Part shown: piece after piece, positions 41,907-50,781 of the stretch
Layout: every line of letters starts with the position of its first letter
How positions within the stretch are numbered: position 1 is the stretch's first letter
NCBI GenBank assembly: GCA_026129685.1
Contig: JAHCHO010000005.1
Coordinates: 124,001 to 188,000 of the forward strand
Reading direction: 5' to 3'
Length of the DNA: 64,000 nucleotides
Source of the DNA: Fimbriimonadaceae bacterium
GTDB taxonomy: Bacteria; Armatimonadota; Fimbriimonadia; Fimbriimonadales; Fimbriimonadaceae
Position numbers and translations under genes: made by a program
The notes under the pieces: model-generated
Told to the model about the DNA's origin: nothing
The model's input: the letters and a program-made list of their open reading frames with translations, nothing else
The model's database searches: none

Positions 41907-42647
41907 ATGCCCACCGTCACGATCGCCCCCGAACAACGCGCCGCCATGAAAACGCAGGGCTTCTGCGTTCTCGAAAACCTCTTCTCGGTCCCCGAGATGG
42001 AGCGTCTCGCGACCCTGATCGAACGGTTCCAGCGCAAGCACCAGGAGGAGATCGCAGCGGCGGGGGGCACCGAGGGCATCTCCCGTGCGAACGAGATCAC
42101 CTTCACCGCCTACCTGGCGGAGAACGACCCGGAGATCTTGGCCTTCTGCCGTCGAAGGGAGTTCGTGGACGTCACCACGGCGTTCCTCGGGCCGGACGTG
42201 GACCTCTATTGGAACCAGGCGGTCTACAAGATGCCGGAGGGCGAGAAGCAGTTCCCGTGGCATCAGGACGACGCCTACACCCCGGTGGACCCGTCGCCGT
42301 ACTTGACGCTGTGGCTCGCCCTCAACGATGCGACCGTGGAAAACGGGTGCGTGTGGGCGTTGCCCGGTTCGCACGCGGGCGGCCTGATCGAGCACGCCCA
42401 GACGCCCCTCGGATGGGCCTGCCACTCCACGGACGACCCGGACCAGGGGGTACCGATTCCGGTTTCGGCGGGTTCGATGGCGGTGTTCTGGTCGCTCACC
42501 GTCCACAAGAGCGGGGCGAACCGGTCGGACGGAACGCGCAAGGCCTACATCGTGCAGTACGCGGTCGCCGGACTCCGGAATCGGGCGACGGGCGAGGCGA
42601 TCGCACACCTGATCCCGGTGGCCCGAAACGGCGGGCCGGTGGCGTGA
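41907..42647 (+). CDS. Phytanoyl-CoA dioxygenase (PhyH) family protein
   Basis: Probable Fe(II)/2-oxoglutarate-dependent oxygenase of 246 residues. The double-stranded beta-helix carries the metal triad: His and Asp in FPWHQDDAYTPVDPSPYLTL and His in SLTVHKSGANRSDGTRKAY, where the Arg should bind 2-oxoglutarate. The N-terminal substrate domain begins AAMKTQGFCVLENLFSVPEM. This family hydroxylates very different small molecules, so the substrate is open. It is not part of the lower-GC block that precedes it and may share a promoter region with the esterase downstream (36-base gap). Confidence 0.87.
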   Translation: MPTVTIAPEQRAAMKTQGFCVLENLFSVPEMERLATLIERFQRKHQEEIAAAGGTEGISRANEITFTAYLAENDPEILAFCRRREFVDVTTAFLGPDVDLYWNQAVYKMPEGEKQFPWHQDDAYTPVDPSPYLTLWLALNDATVENGCVWALPGSHAGGLIEHAQTPLGWACHSTDDPDQGVPIPVSAGSMAVFWSLTVHKSGANRSDGTRKAYIVQYAVAGLRNRATGEAIAHLIPVARNGGPVA

Positions 42648-42683
42648 CCCGAGCCCGACCTCTCGCGGTAACCTTGGGACGCG

Positions 42684-43346
42684 ATGAAGGTTCAGGCGGG
42701 GTTCCTCGAGAAGGACGTCACGGTCGGAGAAGCGGTCCGTCGCTACGTCGTGTACGTCCCGCGCGAGTACGACGGAGAGAACCCGTTCCCGACGATCGTC
42801 TTCCTTCACGGGAGCGGCGAGAGTGCGAGTGACGGGCTGTTCCAGCTCTTCAACGGACTTCCCCCGGCCATCCTGCGGAAGCGCGCGGAATGGCCGTTCC
42901 TCGTCGTCGCGCCCCAGAAGCCGAACACGCGCCTCCTGTGGCCGACCGAGATCGAGTACCTGAACGCCGTTTTGCGCGAGGTCGAGCGAGAGTACCGGCC
43001 CCACCCGCACCGTCGGTACTTGACCGGGCTGTCGCAAGGCGGCCACGGCACGATGGCCCTCTGCCGCAAGACAGTATGGGACTTCGCAGCGATCGCCCCG
43101 GTTTGCGGATGGGCGGACGACCCGGTGGCGACCGCAAAGGAGATTGCCGACCTGCCGTTCTGGGCGTTTCACGGCGAGAAGGACCAGGCGGTGGCGGTGA
43201 ACGGCTCGAAGGACGTCGTCGCCCAACTGGAAGAGGCGGGACGCGCCCCGAAACTCACCCTCTATCCCGAATTGGGGCACAACTGCTGGGACGAGGCGTA
43301 CCGCAATGCCGGGCTCGGCGCTTGGCTCCTCGAACACTCCCTCTAG
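42684..43346 (+). CDS. Alpha/beta-hydrolase esterase (phospholipase/carboxylesterase-like)
   Basis: Cytoplasmic esterase of 220 residues. The oxyanion-hole strand reads FPTIVFLHGSGESASDGLF. The nucleophile elbow is YLTGLSQGGHGTMAL (Ser). The Asp lies in FWAFHGEKDQAVAVNGSKD and the His in YPELGHNCWDEAY. These complete the catalytic triad in standard order. The type is that of predicted peptidases and poly(3-hydroxybutyrate)-depolymerase-like esterases; no signal peptide is seen. A TAACCT element nine bases before the ATG suggests its own leaderless transcript. It ends in a CTAG shared with the convergent kinase-like gene. Confidence 0.85.
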   Translation: MKVQAGFLEKDVTVGEAVRRYVVYVPREYDGENPFPTIVFLHGSGESASDGLFQLFNGLPPAILRKRAEWPFLVVAPQKPNTRLLWPTEIEYLNAVLREVEREYRPHPHRRYLTGLSQGGHGTMALCRKTVWDFAAIAPVCGWADDPVATAKEIADLPFWAFHGEKDQAVAVNGSKDVVAQLEEAGRAPKLTLYPELGHNCWDEAYRNAGLGAWLLEHSL

Positions 43347-45535
43347 CGGCTCAGCCGCGCCGCCAAGTCCTGAGCGTCGAGGCGAAGGGTTCTTGGTCCG
43401 GACATCATGTCGGCGGTGAACTCGAGCGGGGCAATCTCGAACTCCACGATCGCGTCCTCACCCTTGAGGGTCAGCAGGAGCGAATCATGATCGGCGCGGG
43501 CGGCCTCGACCGCGTCGGTCGGAACCCTCCACTTGCGGAGCAGTCCCCCGAACGAGACCTCGTCCTTGGTCACGAGGAGGTTTCCCTTGTGGCGGGACGC
43601 CTCGCCGTCGGCGGACTCCTCGATACGCTCCGCCTCGCCGCGCCACAAAACCTCCGGTCTGCGCGAGTCGAACGGCAGGTCGCCGCGCCGGAGGGCGGCT
43701 CGGATGCCCTGGTCGAGGGCGTCCAGCAGTTCGGCCTCGTGCCCTCGACGGGGCAGCCCGTGCGCGAGGCGGTGCCAATCCTCCAGCGTCTCCAATCGAC
43801 CCGCGAACCGGGCGAGGGCGGGAAGCTCGGTATGGACGAGGCGGAGGTAGCCGCTTTCCTCGTCGAACTCCGTGGTTCCGGAGGAAGACACCAATCCGGG
43901 ATTGCCGGACTCTTTGCCCGCTCCGATCCAGCACAGATCGTCCCAGGTGTGGAGCCGGCCGGCGTGGCGGGCGAAGAACCCGTAGGGATCCCACGTCGCG
44001 TCGAGGGCGGTGACCTGATCCCCGTCTACGAAGAAGTCCGCCTTGCAGGCGTTGCAGACGGCGTTGCCGCACTCGGGATCAAGGCCGGCGGCGATGCGCG
44101 ACCACTCGTCCGGGTGTCGGGATTGGTCTCGGGACGGATGGTCGGCGAGGTGGCGACGGTTGCCGGAGGGCTCGTCGACGAAACGCGTCCCGCACCCGTC
44201 GCAGCGCAGGAGGGGGCGCCCCAGTGAAGCGCGCGCGAGCCATTCGTCCCACGTGGCGCTTGATCCGGGAGCGTGCGCGTGGGGCGCGTGGCCGGGGCCG
44301 GAGAGGACGAGCGCCTCGGGCTTTCCCGTGAAGGCGGCGCCGCAGGCGTCGCAGTCGAAGTGCTTGACCCGTTTCAGCAACGAAGGGGTGTGGGCGTGGA
44401 GGGTCCCGGTTCGGCAACACGGGCAAGAGCCTCCGTTCGGCTTGTTCGGTGCCGGGTGGAGGACGCCGACCCGGCACGCGGGACACAGACGCGGGCTCAA
44501 CTCGCGGAGGAGGACCGCGCCCTTGCGGCACACCGGGCAAACGCCCCGCTTCAGCGGCTTCGGACGATCCAGGATGCCGCCGCCGGGACACTCCATCGGC
44601 CGGAATCGGAGGGTCTTGAGGCGGAGGGCACGGTCGTCGAGTTCGGCGAGGCTTGGGCCGGGCCGGGCGGCGCTGGGCCGACGAGTCAGGAGGTCGCGAA
44701 ACTCGGCGACGGTTTGAGGGCGGTCCGCATAGGCCAGGGCGAGGCCACGCTCGAGAGCGGCGACGAGGATGCGGTGCGAATCGTCGAAGAAGCCGGGCGC
44801 CGGAAGGAGGGGCCGGTTCGGATCGCGTTCCGGTGGCGGGGTCGGCGGAACGCCGTAGAGCATCGCGTGAGCGGTCGCGGCGAGGCCGTACACGTCGGTC
44901 GCCGGTCCGCGAAAGCCGCGGGGCTGCAGTTGCTCGGGGGCGGCCAAGGCGAGCGACGTCAGCATCGCCGGGTGGTGGGTCGCGTCCAGAAGCCACTCGC
45001 GGACCCCGCCGAAGTCCACGAGCGCCGCGTCGCCGGAAGAGGCGAGCAGGATGTTGGCGGGCTTCAGGTTCCGGTGCAGACGGCGCAGGCGGTGGGCGCG
45101 CTCCAGTGTCTCCGTCAGTTGGAGGAGCACATCGAGGATCGCCTCCACCGGGAGCGGCCCTTGGTGGCCGATCAGCGTCTGCAGTGGGTCGGAGCCGGGC
45201 ACCGAGGCACGGGCGACAAAGGCGGTGCCTAGGCCCTGGAAGGCGGCGCGAGGGGTCGGAACGCGGGGGAGGCGGGCGGTGCGCAGGGATTCGGCGTCCT
45301 CCACGAAGACCCGGCGGAGGTGGCCTGCCTTGACTTCGCCGTAGTCGGGCCACTCGAGCCTGCCGTCGGGAGCCCGCCGAGAACCTAGCGGAGCGAGTTC
45401 TTTGACGACCGCCTCGTCGCCGACGTCGAGGTCCTGTGCCCGGTAGACGATCCCGAGGCTCCCCTGACCCAGAACCGAAAGCAACCGGAATCGGCGCGCC
45501 AGGAGGGTATCGGGGGGAAGCGGTTCGGGAGTCAT
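43343..45535 (-). CDS. Kinase-like (probable pseudokinase) protein with tandem zinc ribbons and C-terminal PH/GRAM-like domain
   Basis: Protein of 730 residues. Residues about 13-265 are a Ser/Thr-kinase fold: glycine loop VLGQGSLGIVYRAQD, Lys in DEAVVKELAP and the DFG motif in ALVDFGGVREWL. The catalytic loop reads RRLHRNLKPANILL, with Asn in place of the catalytic Asp of HRD, so phosphotransfer is doubtful. About residues 310-480 hold several C-x2-C knuckles (CPVCRKGAVLL, CPACRVGVLH, CPCCRTGTLH, CDACGAAF, CDGCGTRF). The last 80 residues (GNLLVTKDEVSFGGLLRKWR) suggest a PH/GRAM-like barrel. No membrane segment is visible. It is probably a scaffold or sensor. Confidence 0.78.
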   Translation of the reverse strand: MTPEPLPPDTLLARRFRLLSVLGQGSLGIVYRAQDLDVGDEAVVKELAPLGSRRAPDGRLEWPDYGEVKAGHLRRVFVEDAESLRTARLPRVPTPRAAFQGLGTAFVARASVPGSDPLQTLIGHQGPLPVEAILDVLLQLTETLERAHRLRRLHRNLKPANILLASSGDAALVDFGGVREWLLDATHHPAMLTSLALAAPEQLQPRGFRGPATDVYGLAATAHAMLYGVPPTPPPERDPNRPLLPAPGFFDDSHRILVAALERGLALAYADRPQTVAEFRDLLTRRPSAARPGPSLAELDDRALRLKTLRFRPMECPGGGILDRPKPLKRGVCPVCRKGAVLLRELSPRLCPACRVGVLHPAPNKPNGGSCPCCRTGTLHAHTPSLLKRVKHFDCDACGAAFTGKPEALVLSGPGHAPHAHAPGSSATWDEWLARASLGRPLLRCDGCGTRFVDEPSGNRRHLADHPSRDQSRHPDEWSRIAAGLDPECGNAVCNACKADFFVDGDQVTALDATWDPYGFFARHAGRLHTWDDLCWIGAGKESGNPGLVSSSGTTEFDEESGYLRLVHTELPALARFAGRLETLEDWHRLAHGLPRRGHEAELLDALDQGIRAALRRGDLPFDSRRPEVLWRGEAERIEESADGEASRHKGNLLVTKDEVSFGGLLRKWRVPTDAVEAARADHDSLLLTLKGEDAIVEFEIAPLEFTADMMSGPRTLRLDAQDLAARLSR

Positions 45536-45671
45536 CGCGAGGCCCATCCTACGGACGACCCGGCGCGCCGTTCGGTGCCAACCAAGGAGGGCAACCCGGG
45601 CTTGCGACGGCCCCCTGGTCCGGGACGACATCCCAGACTCGCGTCCTCCGTCGGGTAAACCTGTCCCGCCG

Positions 45672-46523
45672 ATGATCGAAGCGCACGTCCAAGGCGAGAT
45701 TCTCAACCAGGCCCTCCCATACATCCAGCGGTTTCGCGGCGAAACCTTCGTCATCAAGTACGGCGGGAGCGCAATGCGGGACCCGCGCCACCTGCGGCTC
45801 GTCACGCGGAACGTGTTGTTGCTGCAACTTGTGGGGATTCGGCCGATCCTCGTCCACGGCGGAGGACCGGAGATCGACAAGTGGCTCCAGCGGTTGGGCA
45901 TCGCCAAGCGGACGGTGAACGGTCTGCGGGTGACCGACGACGAAACGATGGAGGTCGTCGAGATGGCCCTGGCGGGGCGGGCGAACAAAGCGCTCGTGGC
46001 GGAGATCCAGCAGGCGGGCGGTCAGGCGATCGGGCTGTCGGGGCGGGACGGGGCGTTGCTCGTCGCCGAGCCGATCTCCGAAGAACTGGGACGGGTTGGG
46101 CGCGTCGCCAAGGTGAACACCTCGGTGTTGGCGACGGCGCTGGACGGCGGCTTCGTGCCGGTGGTCTGTTCGGTCGCATCGGACCACCAGGGAGGGGCGA
46201 TGAACGTGAACGCGGACAGCGCGGCGGCGGCGATCGCGGGAGCGCTCCATGCGGCGAAACTGGTGCTGATGCTCGACACCGACGGGGTGCTCGGGGACAA
46301 GGAGGCCCCGGCCTCGCTCATCAGTCGGCTCGGCGCCGATCAGGCGCGGCAGATGATCGCGAACGGCCGCGCGAGCGACGGCATGATCCCCAAGCTCGAG
46401 GCGGCGCTGGCGGCGGTGGAGGACGGGGTTGGAGGCGTCCACTTTCTCAACGGCTCGACCGCGAACTCGCTCTTGATCGAGATCTTCACGGATCAGGGGA
46501 TCGGCACGATGATGACGCGGTAG
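45672..46523 (+). CDS. argB: Acetylglutamate kinase
   Basis: Second enzyme of arginine synthesis, phosphorylating N-acetylglutamate; 283 residues. It has the amino-acid kinase motifs ETFVIKYGGSAM, IRPILVHGGGPEIDKWLQRL (with GGGPEI), VNVNADSAAAAIAGALHAAK, LMLDTDGVLGD and ASDGMIPKLEAALAAVEDGV. The N-terminal extension HVQGEILNQALPYIQRF matches forms that are often arginine-sensitive hexamers. No other arg gene is adjacent. ATG at 45672. Assignment is secure. Confidence 0.95.
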   Translation: MIEAHVQGEILNQALPYIQRFRGETFVIKYGGSAMRDPRHLRLVTRNVLLLQLVGIRPILVHGGGPEIDKWLQRLGIAKRTVNGLRVTDDETMEVVEMALAGRANKALVAEIQQAGGQAIGLSGRDGALLVAEPISEELGRVGRVAKVNTSVLATALDGGFVPVVCSVASDHQGGAMNVNADSAAAAIAGALHAAKLVLMLDTDGVLGDKEAPASLISRLGADQARQMIANGRASDGMIPKLEAALAAVEDGVGGVHFLNGSTANSLLIEIFTDQGIGTMMTR

Positions 46524-46537
46524 CCGGGCGCGGCGGC

Positions 46538-46543
46538 TAAACT
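46538..46543 (+). promoter_or_regulatory. -10 element, leaderless type, for the M14 peptidase gene
   Basis: TAAACT followed by seven bases and the ATG at 46551. Confidence 0.5.
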
Positions 46544-46550
46544 AGCGCGC

Positions 46551-49097
46551 ATGGTCGCCCTCGTCTTTGGCCTCGCGTTGCTGCAACCGGAGCCGCTCGA
46601 CTTCTTCCGTTACGGTCCGTACGACGGAGGCGTCCCGAAGCCCGACGCGCTGCTCGGCTACGGCCCCGGCGAACGGCACACGACCTATCACGACCAAGAC
46701 CGGGTGGTGAGAGCGATCGCGGACGGGGAGAAGGGTCGCCTCAAGGTGATCGAATACGGTAAGTCCACCGAAGGAAGACCGTTACGAATCGTGGTATGCG
46801 CGTCTCCGGAAAACCTCAAGCGACTCGACGCGATTCGATCCGACGCGGCGAAACTGGCGAACCCGGTGGACGGAGTGGACACCGCCGCGATCCAGAAGCG
46901 CATGCCGGCGATCGTCTGGATCAACGAGTGCATCCACGGGAGCGAGACCGCTTCGTTCGAGTCGGCGATGTGGCTTCTGTACAACCTTGGCGCTTCGCGC
47001 CATCCCGATATCGAGGGGATGTTGAAGGACACGGTGGTGATCGTCAACCCGGCCTACAACCCGGACGGCCACGAAAGGCACGTCGTTTGGTACAACTCGG
47101 TCGCGACGGGGAGCGACGACCCGAACGCCTTTGAGCGGCGGTCGCCAGGGATCGTGTACGGTCGGGTCAACAAGTATCGCTTCGACATGAACCGAGACCG
47201 GGTGGCGATGTCCCAAGACGAGACCCGCGCCGAGGTCGCCGAGTTCCTGCGCTGGAACCCGCAGGTTTACGTGGACCAGCACGGGCAGACGAGCAACTAC
47301 TTCTTCCCGCCGAACCCGATGGCGGTCAACGTCAACATCGGACGAAACCGACTGGACAAGTGGACCCACCTGTTCGGACGGGAGATCGGCAAGGCGTTCG
47401 ACGCGCAGGGCTGGCTTTACTTCGTCAAGGAGGAGTTCGACATGTACTACGCGGGCTACCTCGACAGTTGGGCCACCCTCTCCGGGGCGATCGGCATGAC
47501 CTACGAGACCGACGGGGGCGCCTTCTTGCGGGTTCGACGCGACGATGGATCGTTGCTCACGCTACGGGACGGGGTGGAGAAACACTTCGTCAGCGCCATC
47601 ACCACGGCTCGGGCCGCGTCCGCCCACCGCGCGGACTTGCTTCGATCGTTCACCGACTTCAAGCGGTCGGCGGTGACGGGCGCCCATGCCGGCAAGTTCC
47701 AGCGGGTGGTGGCGACGGCGGACGATCCGCGCACCTTGGTGGACCTTCAGACGCACCTGGCGCGGCACGGGGTCGCGGCGACCTTCGCGGCGAAGGGGTT
47801 CGACCTGGCGGACGCGCACGACTATTGGAGCGACAAGACGGGGTCCGTGCCGATCCCGCCAAACTCCCTGGTGATCGACATGGCGCAGGCGCAGGGGCCG
47901 GTCGCGAAGGCGATGCTGGAACCCGGCTCGGACTTCGAGCCGGAGTTCGTCAAGCGCCAGAAGGAGCGACGGAAGGGCGTCCCGGAGGGGGAGGAGTACC
48001 CCGGCCCGGACGGGAGCGAGTTCTACGACGCGACCGGTTGGTCGCTGATCTACGCCTACGGGGTGCGAGCGTGGTGGAGCGAGCACCGGCCCTCGTTCGA
48101 AGCGGGGCCGATCCCCAAAGCCGAAGTGCCGCGACCCCCGAAGGCCAAGGTGGGTTGGGCGCTACGGTACTCCGACGAGGCGGACATTCTGGCGATCGCG
48201 GAGGCGATGCGCCAAGGGGTGCGGGTCCACCAGGCGGATCGGCCCCTGAAGGTCGAGGGCAAGACCTACGCGGCGGGCACGTTCCTCGTGCTGAAGGCGA
48301 GGCAGGAGGACGACCCGCTGGAACGTTTGGCGGAGATCGGACGCCGCTTCGGGGTCTCTTTCGAGGCGATCAACGGGGGCTTTCCCGACTCCGACCGATA
48401 CGGCCCGGGTTCGGCGAGCAACCGGCCACTCAAGAACCCGAGGATCGCGGTGGTCTTTGGAAGCGACTCGAATCCCACCGACTTCGGTTCGCTGTGGTAC
48501 CTGATGGATCGGCGGTTCAAGCTACCCTTCACCCCGATCCGGTCGTCCGCTTTGGAGGGCGACCTGACGGCGTACAGCGCGATCGTGTTCCCTTCGGGCT
48601 ACTCGGGCCGAGCGTCGGACAACTTGAAGCGCTGGATGCGGGCGGGCGGTTGTGCGGTCGTGCTGGGCGAGCCGAAGTGGGCGCTGGGCTCGGACGGTCT
48701 CGTCTCGCTCGAACCGAAGAAACTCGACGGCGACGTGGACGACTTGCCCGGTTCGTTGTTCCGGGCGGAACTGGACGCCCGCTCGTTCCTGGCGTACGGA
48801 TATCCGGTGCGCGATGGCAAGGTCGAACTGGCGATCCAGGTGTCCGGGAGCACGTTCTTTGCCCCCCGTAAGGAGGGAGGGAGCGTCCTTCGCGTTCCAT
48901 CTTCGGGCACGAACCTGCTGAGTGGGTGGGCTTGGGACGAAACCGAGAAGCAAGTTGCGGGAACCGTCTGGGCGCACGAACAGCCGTTCGGCCAGGGCCG
49001 GGTGGTCGTGTTCGCGGACGACCCGACGTTTCGGGCGATGTGGAACGGGCAGTGGAAGATGCTGCTGAACGCGATGCTCCTCGGGCCGAGTCCGTAG
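46551..49097 (+). CDS. M14 family zinc carboxypeptidase
   Basis: Exported metallopeptidase of 848 residues. A short hydrophobic N-terminus (VALVFGLALLQ) is probably a signal peptide. The M14 domain spans about 50-330 and has the first metal motif in IVWINECIHGSETASFESAMW (HxxE), VVIVNPAYNPDGHERH, DMNRDR and the third ligand in YVDQHGQTSNYFFPPNP. The catalytic Glu is in GAIGMTYETDGG. The remaining 500 residues include a region like a glutamine-amidotransferase fold (IAVVFGSDSNPTDFGSLWYL, IVFPSGYSGRASDNLKRWM) seen in the large secreted M14 group. It likely degrades peptides outside the cytoplasm. Confidence 0.88.
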   Translation: MVALVFGLALLQPEPLDFFRYGPYDGGVPKPDALLGYGPGERHTTYHDQDRVVRAIADGEKGRLKVIEYGKSTEGRPLRIVVCASPENLKRLDAIRSDAAKLANPVDGVDTAAIQKRMPAIVWINECIHGSETASFESAMWLLYNLGASRHPDIEGMLKDTVVIVNPAYNPDGHERHVVWYNSVATGSDDPNAFERRSPGIVYGRVNKYRFDMNRDRVAMSQDETRAEVAEFLRWNPQVYVDQHGQTSNYFFPPNPMAVNVNIGRNRLDKWTHLFGREIGKAFDAQGWLYFVKEEFDMYYAGYLDSWATLSGAIGMTYETDGGAFLRVRRDDGSLLTLRDGVEKHFVSAITTARAASAHRADLLRSFTDFKRSAVTGAHAGKFQRVVATADDPRTLVDLQTHLARHGVAATFAAKGFDLADAHDYWSDKTGSVPIPPNSLVIDMAQAQGPVAKAMLEPGSDFEPEFVKRQKERRKGVPEGEEYPGPDGSEFYDATGWSLIYAYGVRAWWSEHRPSFEAGPIPKAEVPRPPKAKVGWALRYSDEADILAIAEAMRQGVRVHQADRPLKVEGKTYAAGTFLVLKARQEDDPLERLAEIGRRFGVSFEAINGGFPDSDRYGPGSASNRPLKNPRIAVVFGSDSNPTDFGSLWYLMDRRFKLPFTPIRSSALEGDLTAYSAIVFPSGYSGRASDNLKRWMRAGGCAVVLGEPKWALGSDGLVSLEPKKLDGDVDDLPGSLFRAELDARSFLAYGYPVRDGKVELAIQVSGSTFFAPRKEGGSVLRVPSSGTNLLSGWAWDETEKQVAGTVWAHEQPFGQGRVVVFADDPTFRAMWNGQWKMLLNAMLLGPSP

Positions 49098-49172
49098 GCC
49101 CCTGAGGGCGCCCATACCGACTTCCCGCGTTTTCGTCGCATAATCAGGGTGCCGTTCGTGGGGTGTCGACTC

Positions 49173-50150
49173 GTGTTTCGCTCAGTAGTGACCGTCGCTC
49201 TTTGTTCATTGGCCGTGCTCGGGTTCTCGCAGGGCTCGGGCCTGCTCGGGGTGACCGACGACCCGTCGGCACGCGAGGCCGTCATCGTGCGCTCGAGCGA
49301 CGCGGTGCTGAAGCCGGGGGAGACGATCATTGCGATCAAGGTTCCGGGCGGCTCCTACCAGGTCGTGAAGACGTGGGCGGAGGTCGCGGCGTTCGTTCGC
49401 GGCAACGCCTCGCCCCGCTTCGTGGTGAGCGTGCGGCGGGTGGATGGGGCGATCGCGGAGGCCCTTGTCTCGGCGGACCGGGCCTCGCTCGAGACCGCTC
49501 CGGCGACCGATCCCGGGCGAACCGACAGCCCTCCGGTTACGACGACGGGTGCGCCGACGGGCGGCGTCCGATTCGACACCGGGGCGGGTGCGACCGCTCC
49601 GGTCACGAACCTTACGCCCGTGTCGCCCGCACCGGCAACCCCTGCGACCGAGCGGCCGGTGGCGCCCCCGAGCGGGGTGCCCGAGCGCGGGCCGGCGGTC
49701 GAGGTCCCGAAAGCGCCGATCTCGCTGACCGTCGGTCCGTTTTGGCTGGCGGACACCGACCTCCGCCGGAGCCAACGAAACCAAGGCTACGTCGAACTCG
49801 GCTTCGCGATCAACGCCACCCCGACGCGCGACCACGAGGACCGGCTGTTTCTGGCGTTCTTGGGCTATGAAGGCGACCGCGACTGGGGCAAGGCGAAGGT
49901 GAACCACTGGATCGCCGGGTACCAGCACCTCTTCGGCTTTGGGCAAATGTATCTCGGCCTGGGGGTGGCTTCCGTCAACACCGAAGTGGACTACGGATGG
50001 ACCAAGTTCTGGGGCTGGAACGGGGCGGCGATCGGTCGGCTCGGGGCGTATTTCAACCGCGACAAGACCTTCGGGGCAGAGATCCTGTGGCTCCAGGGTC
50101 GGAGCGACAGCGTCTCGGGCGGGTCGGCGAACCTCACCATCCGGTTCTGA
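49173..50150 (+). CDS. Secreted protein with proline/threonine-rich linker and C-terminal barrel-like domain
   Basis: Exported protein of 325 residues. I use a GTG at 49173 that directly starts the signal peptide (FRSVVTVALCSLAVLGFSQG); a GTG at 49149 would sit only four bases after a CATAAT element, too close to be transcribed. The N-terminal part (AREAVIVRSSDAVLKPGETI) resembles a PDZ-like module. A long linker rich in Pro, Thr and Ala follows. The last 130 residues alternate hydrophobic and polar residues and end in Phe (SANLTIRF), as outer-membrane barrels do. Function unknown; the barrel is inference. Confidence 0.65.
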   Translation: MFRSVVTVALCSLAVLGFSQGSGLLGVTDDPSAREAVIVRSSDAVLKPGETIIAIKVPGGSYQVVKTWAEVAAFVRGNASPRFVVSVRRVDGAIAEALVSADRASLETAPATDPGRTDSPPVTTTGAPTGGVRFDTGAGATAPVTNLTPVSPAPATPATERPVAPPSGVPERGPAVEVPKAPISLTVGPFWLADTDLRRSQRNQGYVELGFAINATPTRDHEDRLFLAFLGYEGDRDWGKAKVNHWIAGYQHLFGFGQMYLGLGVASVNTEVDYGWTKFWGWNGAAIGRLGAYFNRDKTFGAEILWLQGRSDSVSGGSANLTIRF

Positions 50151-50196
50151 CCTCTGCCGATCGGTTCCCGCTCCCGTTGGGGTAGCGTTACGAACC

Positions 50197-50781
50197 ATGC
50201 TCGCTCTTGTGTTCGCGTTGTGGGTCGGCGCGACCCCCGTCCAGTCCGACACGGAGGCCAGAAAACTGGCGACGGTGGCGGTCGCCCGGATGGGCTACGC
50301 CACGCCCGATGCCGAAATGAAGGTGCGCCGGGCGAGGTCCGCGCCGGATCGTCCTTTCTGGCTCGTCGAGTGGGCGGGCTTTCGCTTGGAGATACTGGAC
50401 TCCGGGGTCCTTCGCTACTTCAAGCGTGAGAGCGGCGCGTACCGGCTATCCGGAGCGCCGACACGGTACGAGGACGTCGAGTCCGCGCGGGTCGGTCTGA
50501 CCCGTCTTGCCAAGAGCCTCGGGGCGGACCCCGGCGCGAACGCCGAATTCGTCGTCTGGACGCGCAAGGATGGTCGCAAGCCCGCCCAACTCGCGGCCGG
50601 CGAGCGCGGGTTTCGGCGCGCCGAGCTCGCCGAACTTAGCGCATCGCTGACCAGAATCGGCGACGATGGGACAAAGCGCGTGCGCGCGTCCATTTTCGTC
50701 AACGCGGAAGACGGGGTGGTCAACGCCTATTGGCTCGATCCGGCGTTCGGAATCGCGGGCGCGAAGCCTCTGGGGGGTTAG
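50197..50781 (+). CDS. Hypothetical secreted protein
   Basis: Protein of 194 residues, ATG at 50197 eight bases after TAGCGT. A short signal peptide (LALVFALWVGATPVQS) precedes a soluble domain with alternating helices and strands (TEARKLATVAVARMGYATPD, RFKLEILD-like strands, ASIFVNAEDGVVNAYWLDPA). The arrangement of repeated helix-strand units recalls PepSY-type domains, but I cannot assign it. It ends overlapping the stop of the convergent gene at 50778. Neighbours are other exported proteins of unknown role. Confidence 0.6.
   Translation: MLALVFALWVGATPVQSDTEARKLATVAVARMGYATPDAEMKVRRARSAPDRPFWLVEWAGFRLEILDSGVLRYFKRESGAYRLSGAPTRYEDVESARVGLTRLAKSLGADPGANAEFVVWTRKDGRKPAQLAAGERGFRRAELAELSASLTRIGDDGTKRVRASIFVNAEDGVVNAYWLDPAFGIAGAKPLGG

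Noticed and set aside
49149-49175. GTG at 49149 as the start of the secreted barrel-like protein
   Set aside because: It would lie only four bases after the CATAAT element, inside or before the likely transcription start; GTG 49173 begins a clean signal peptide.
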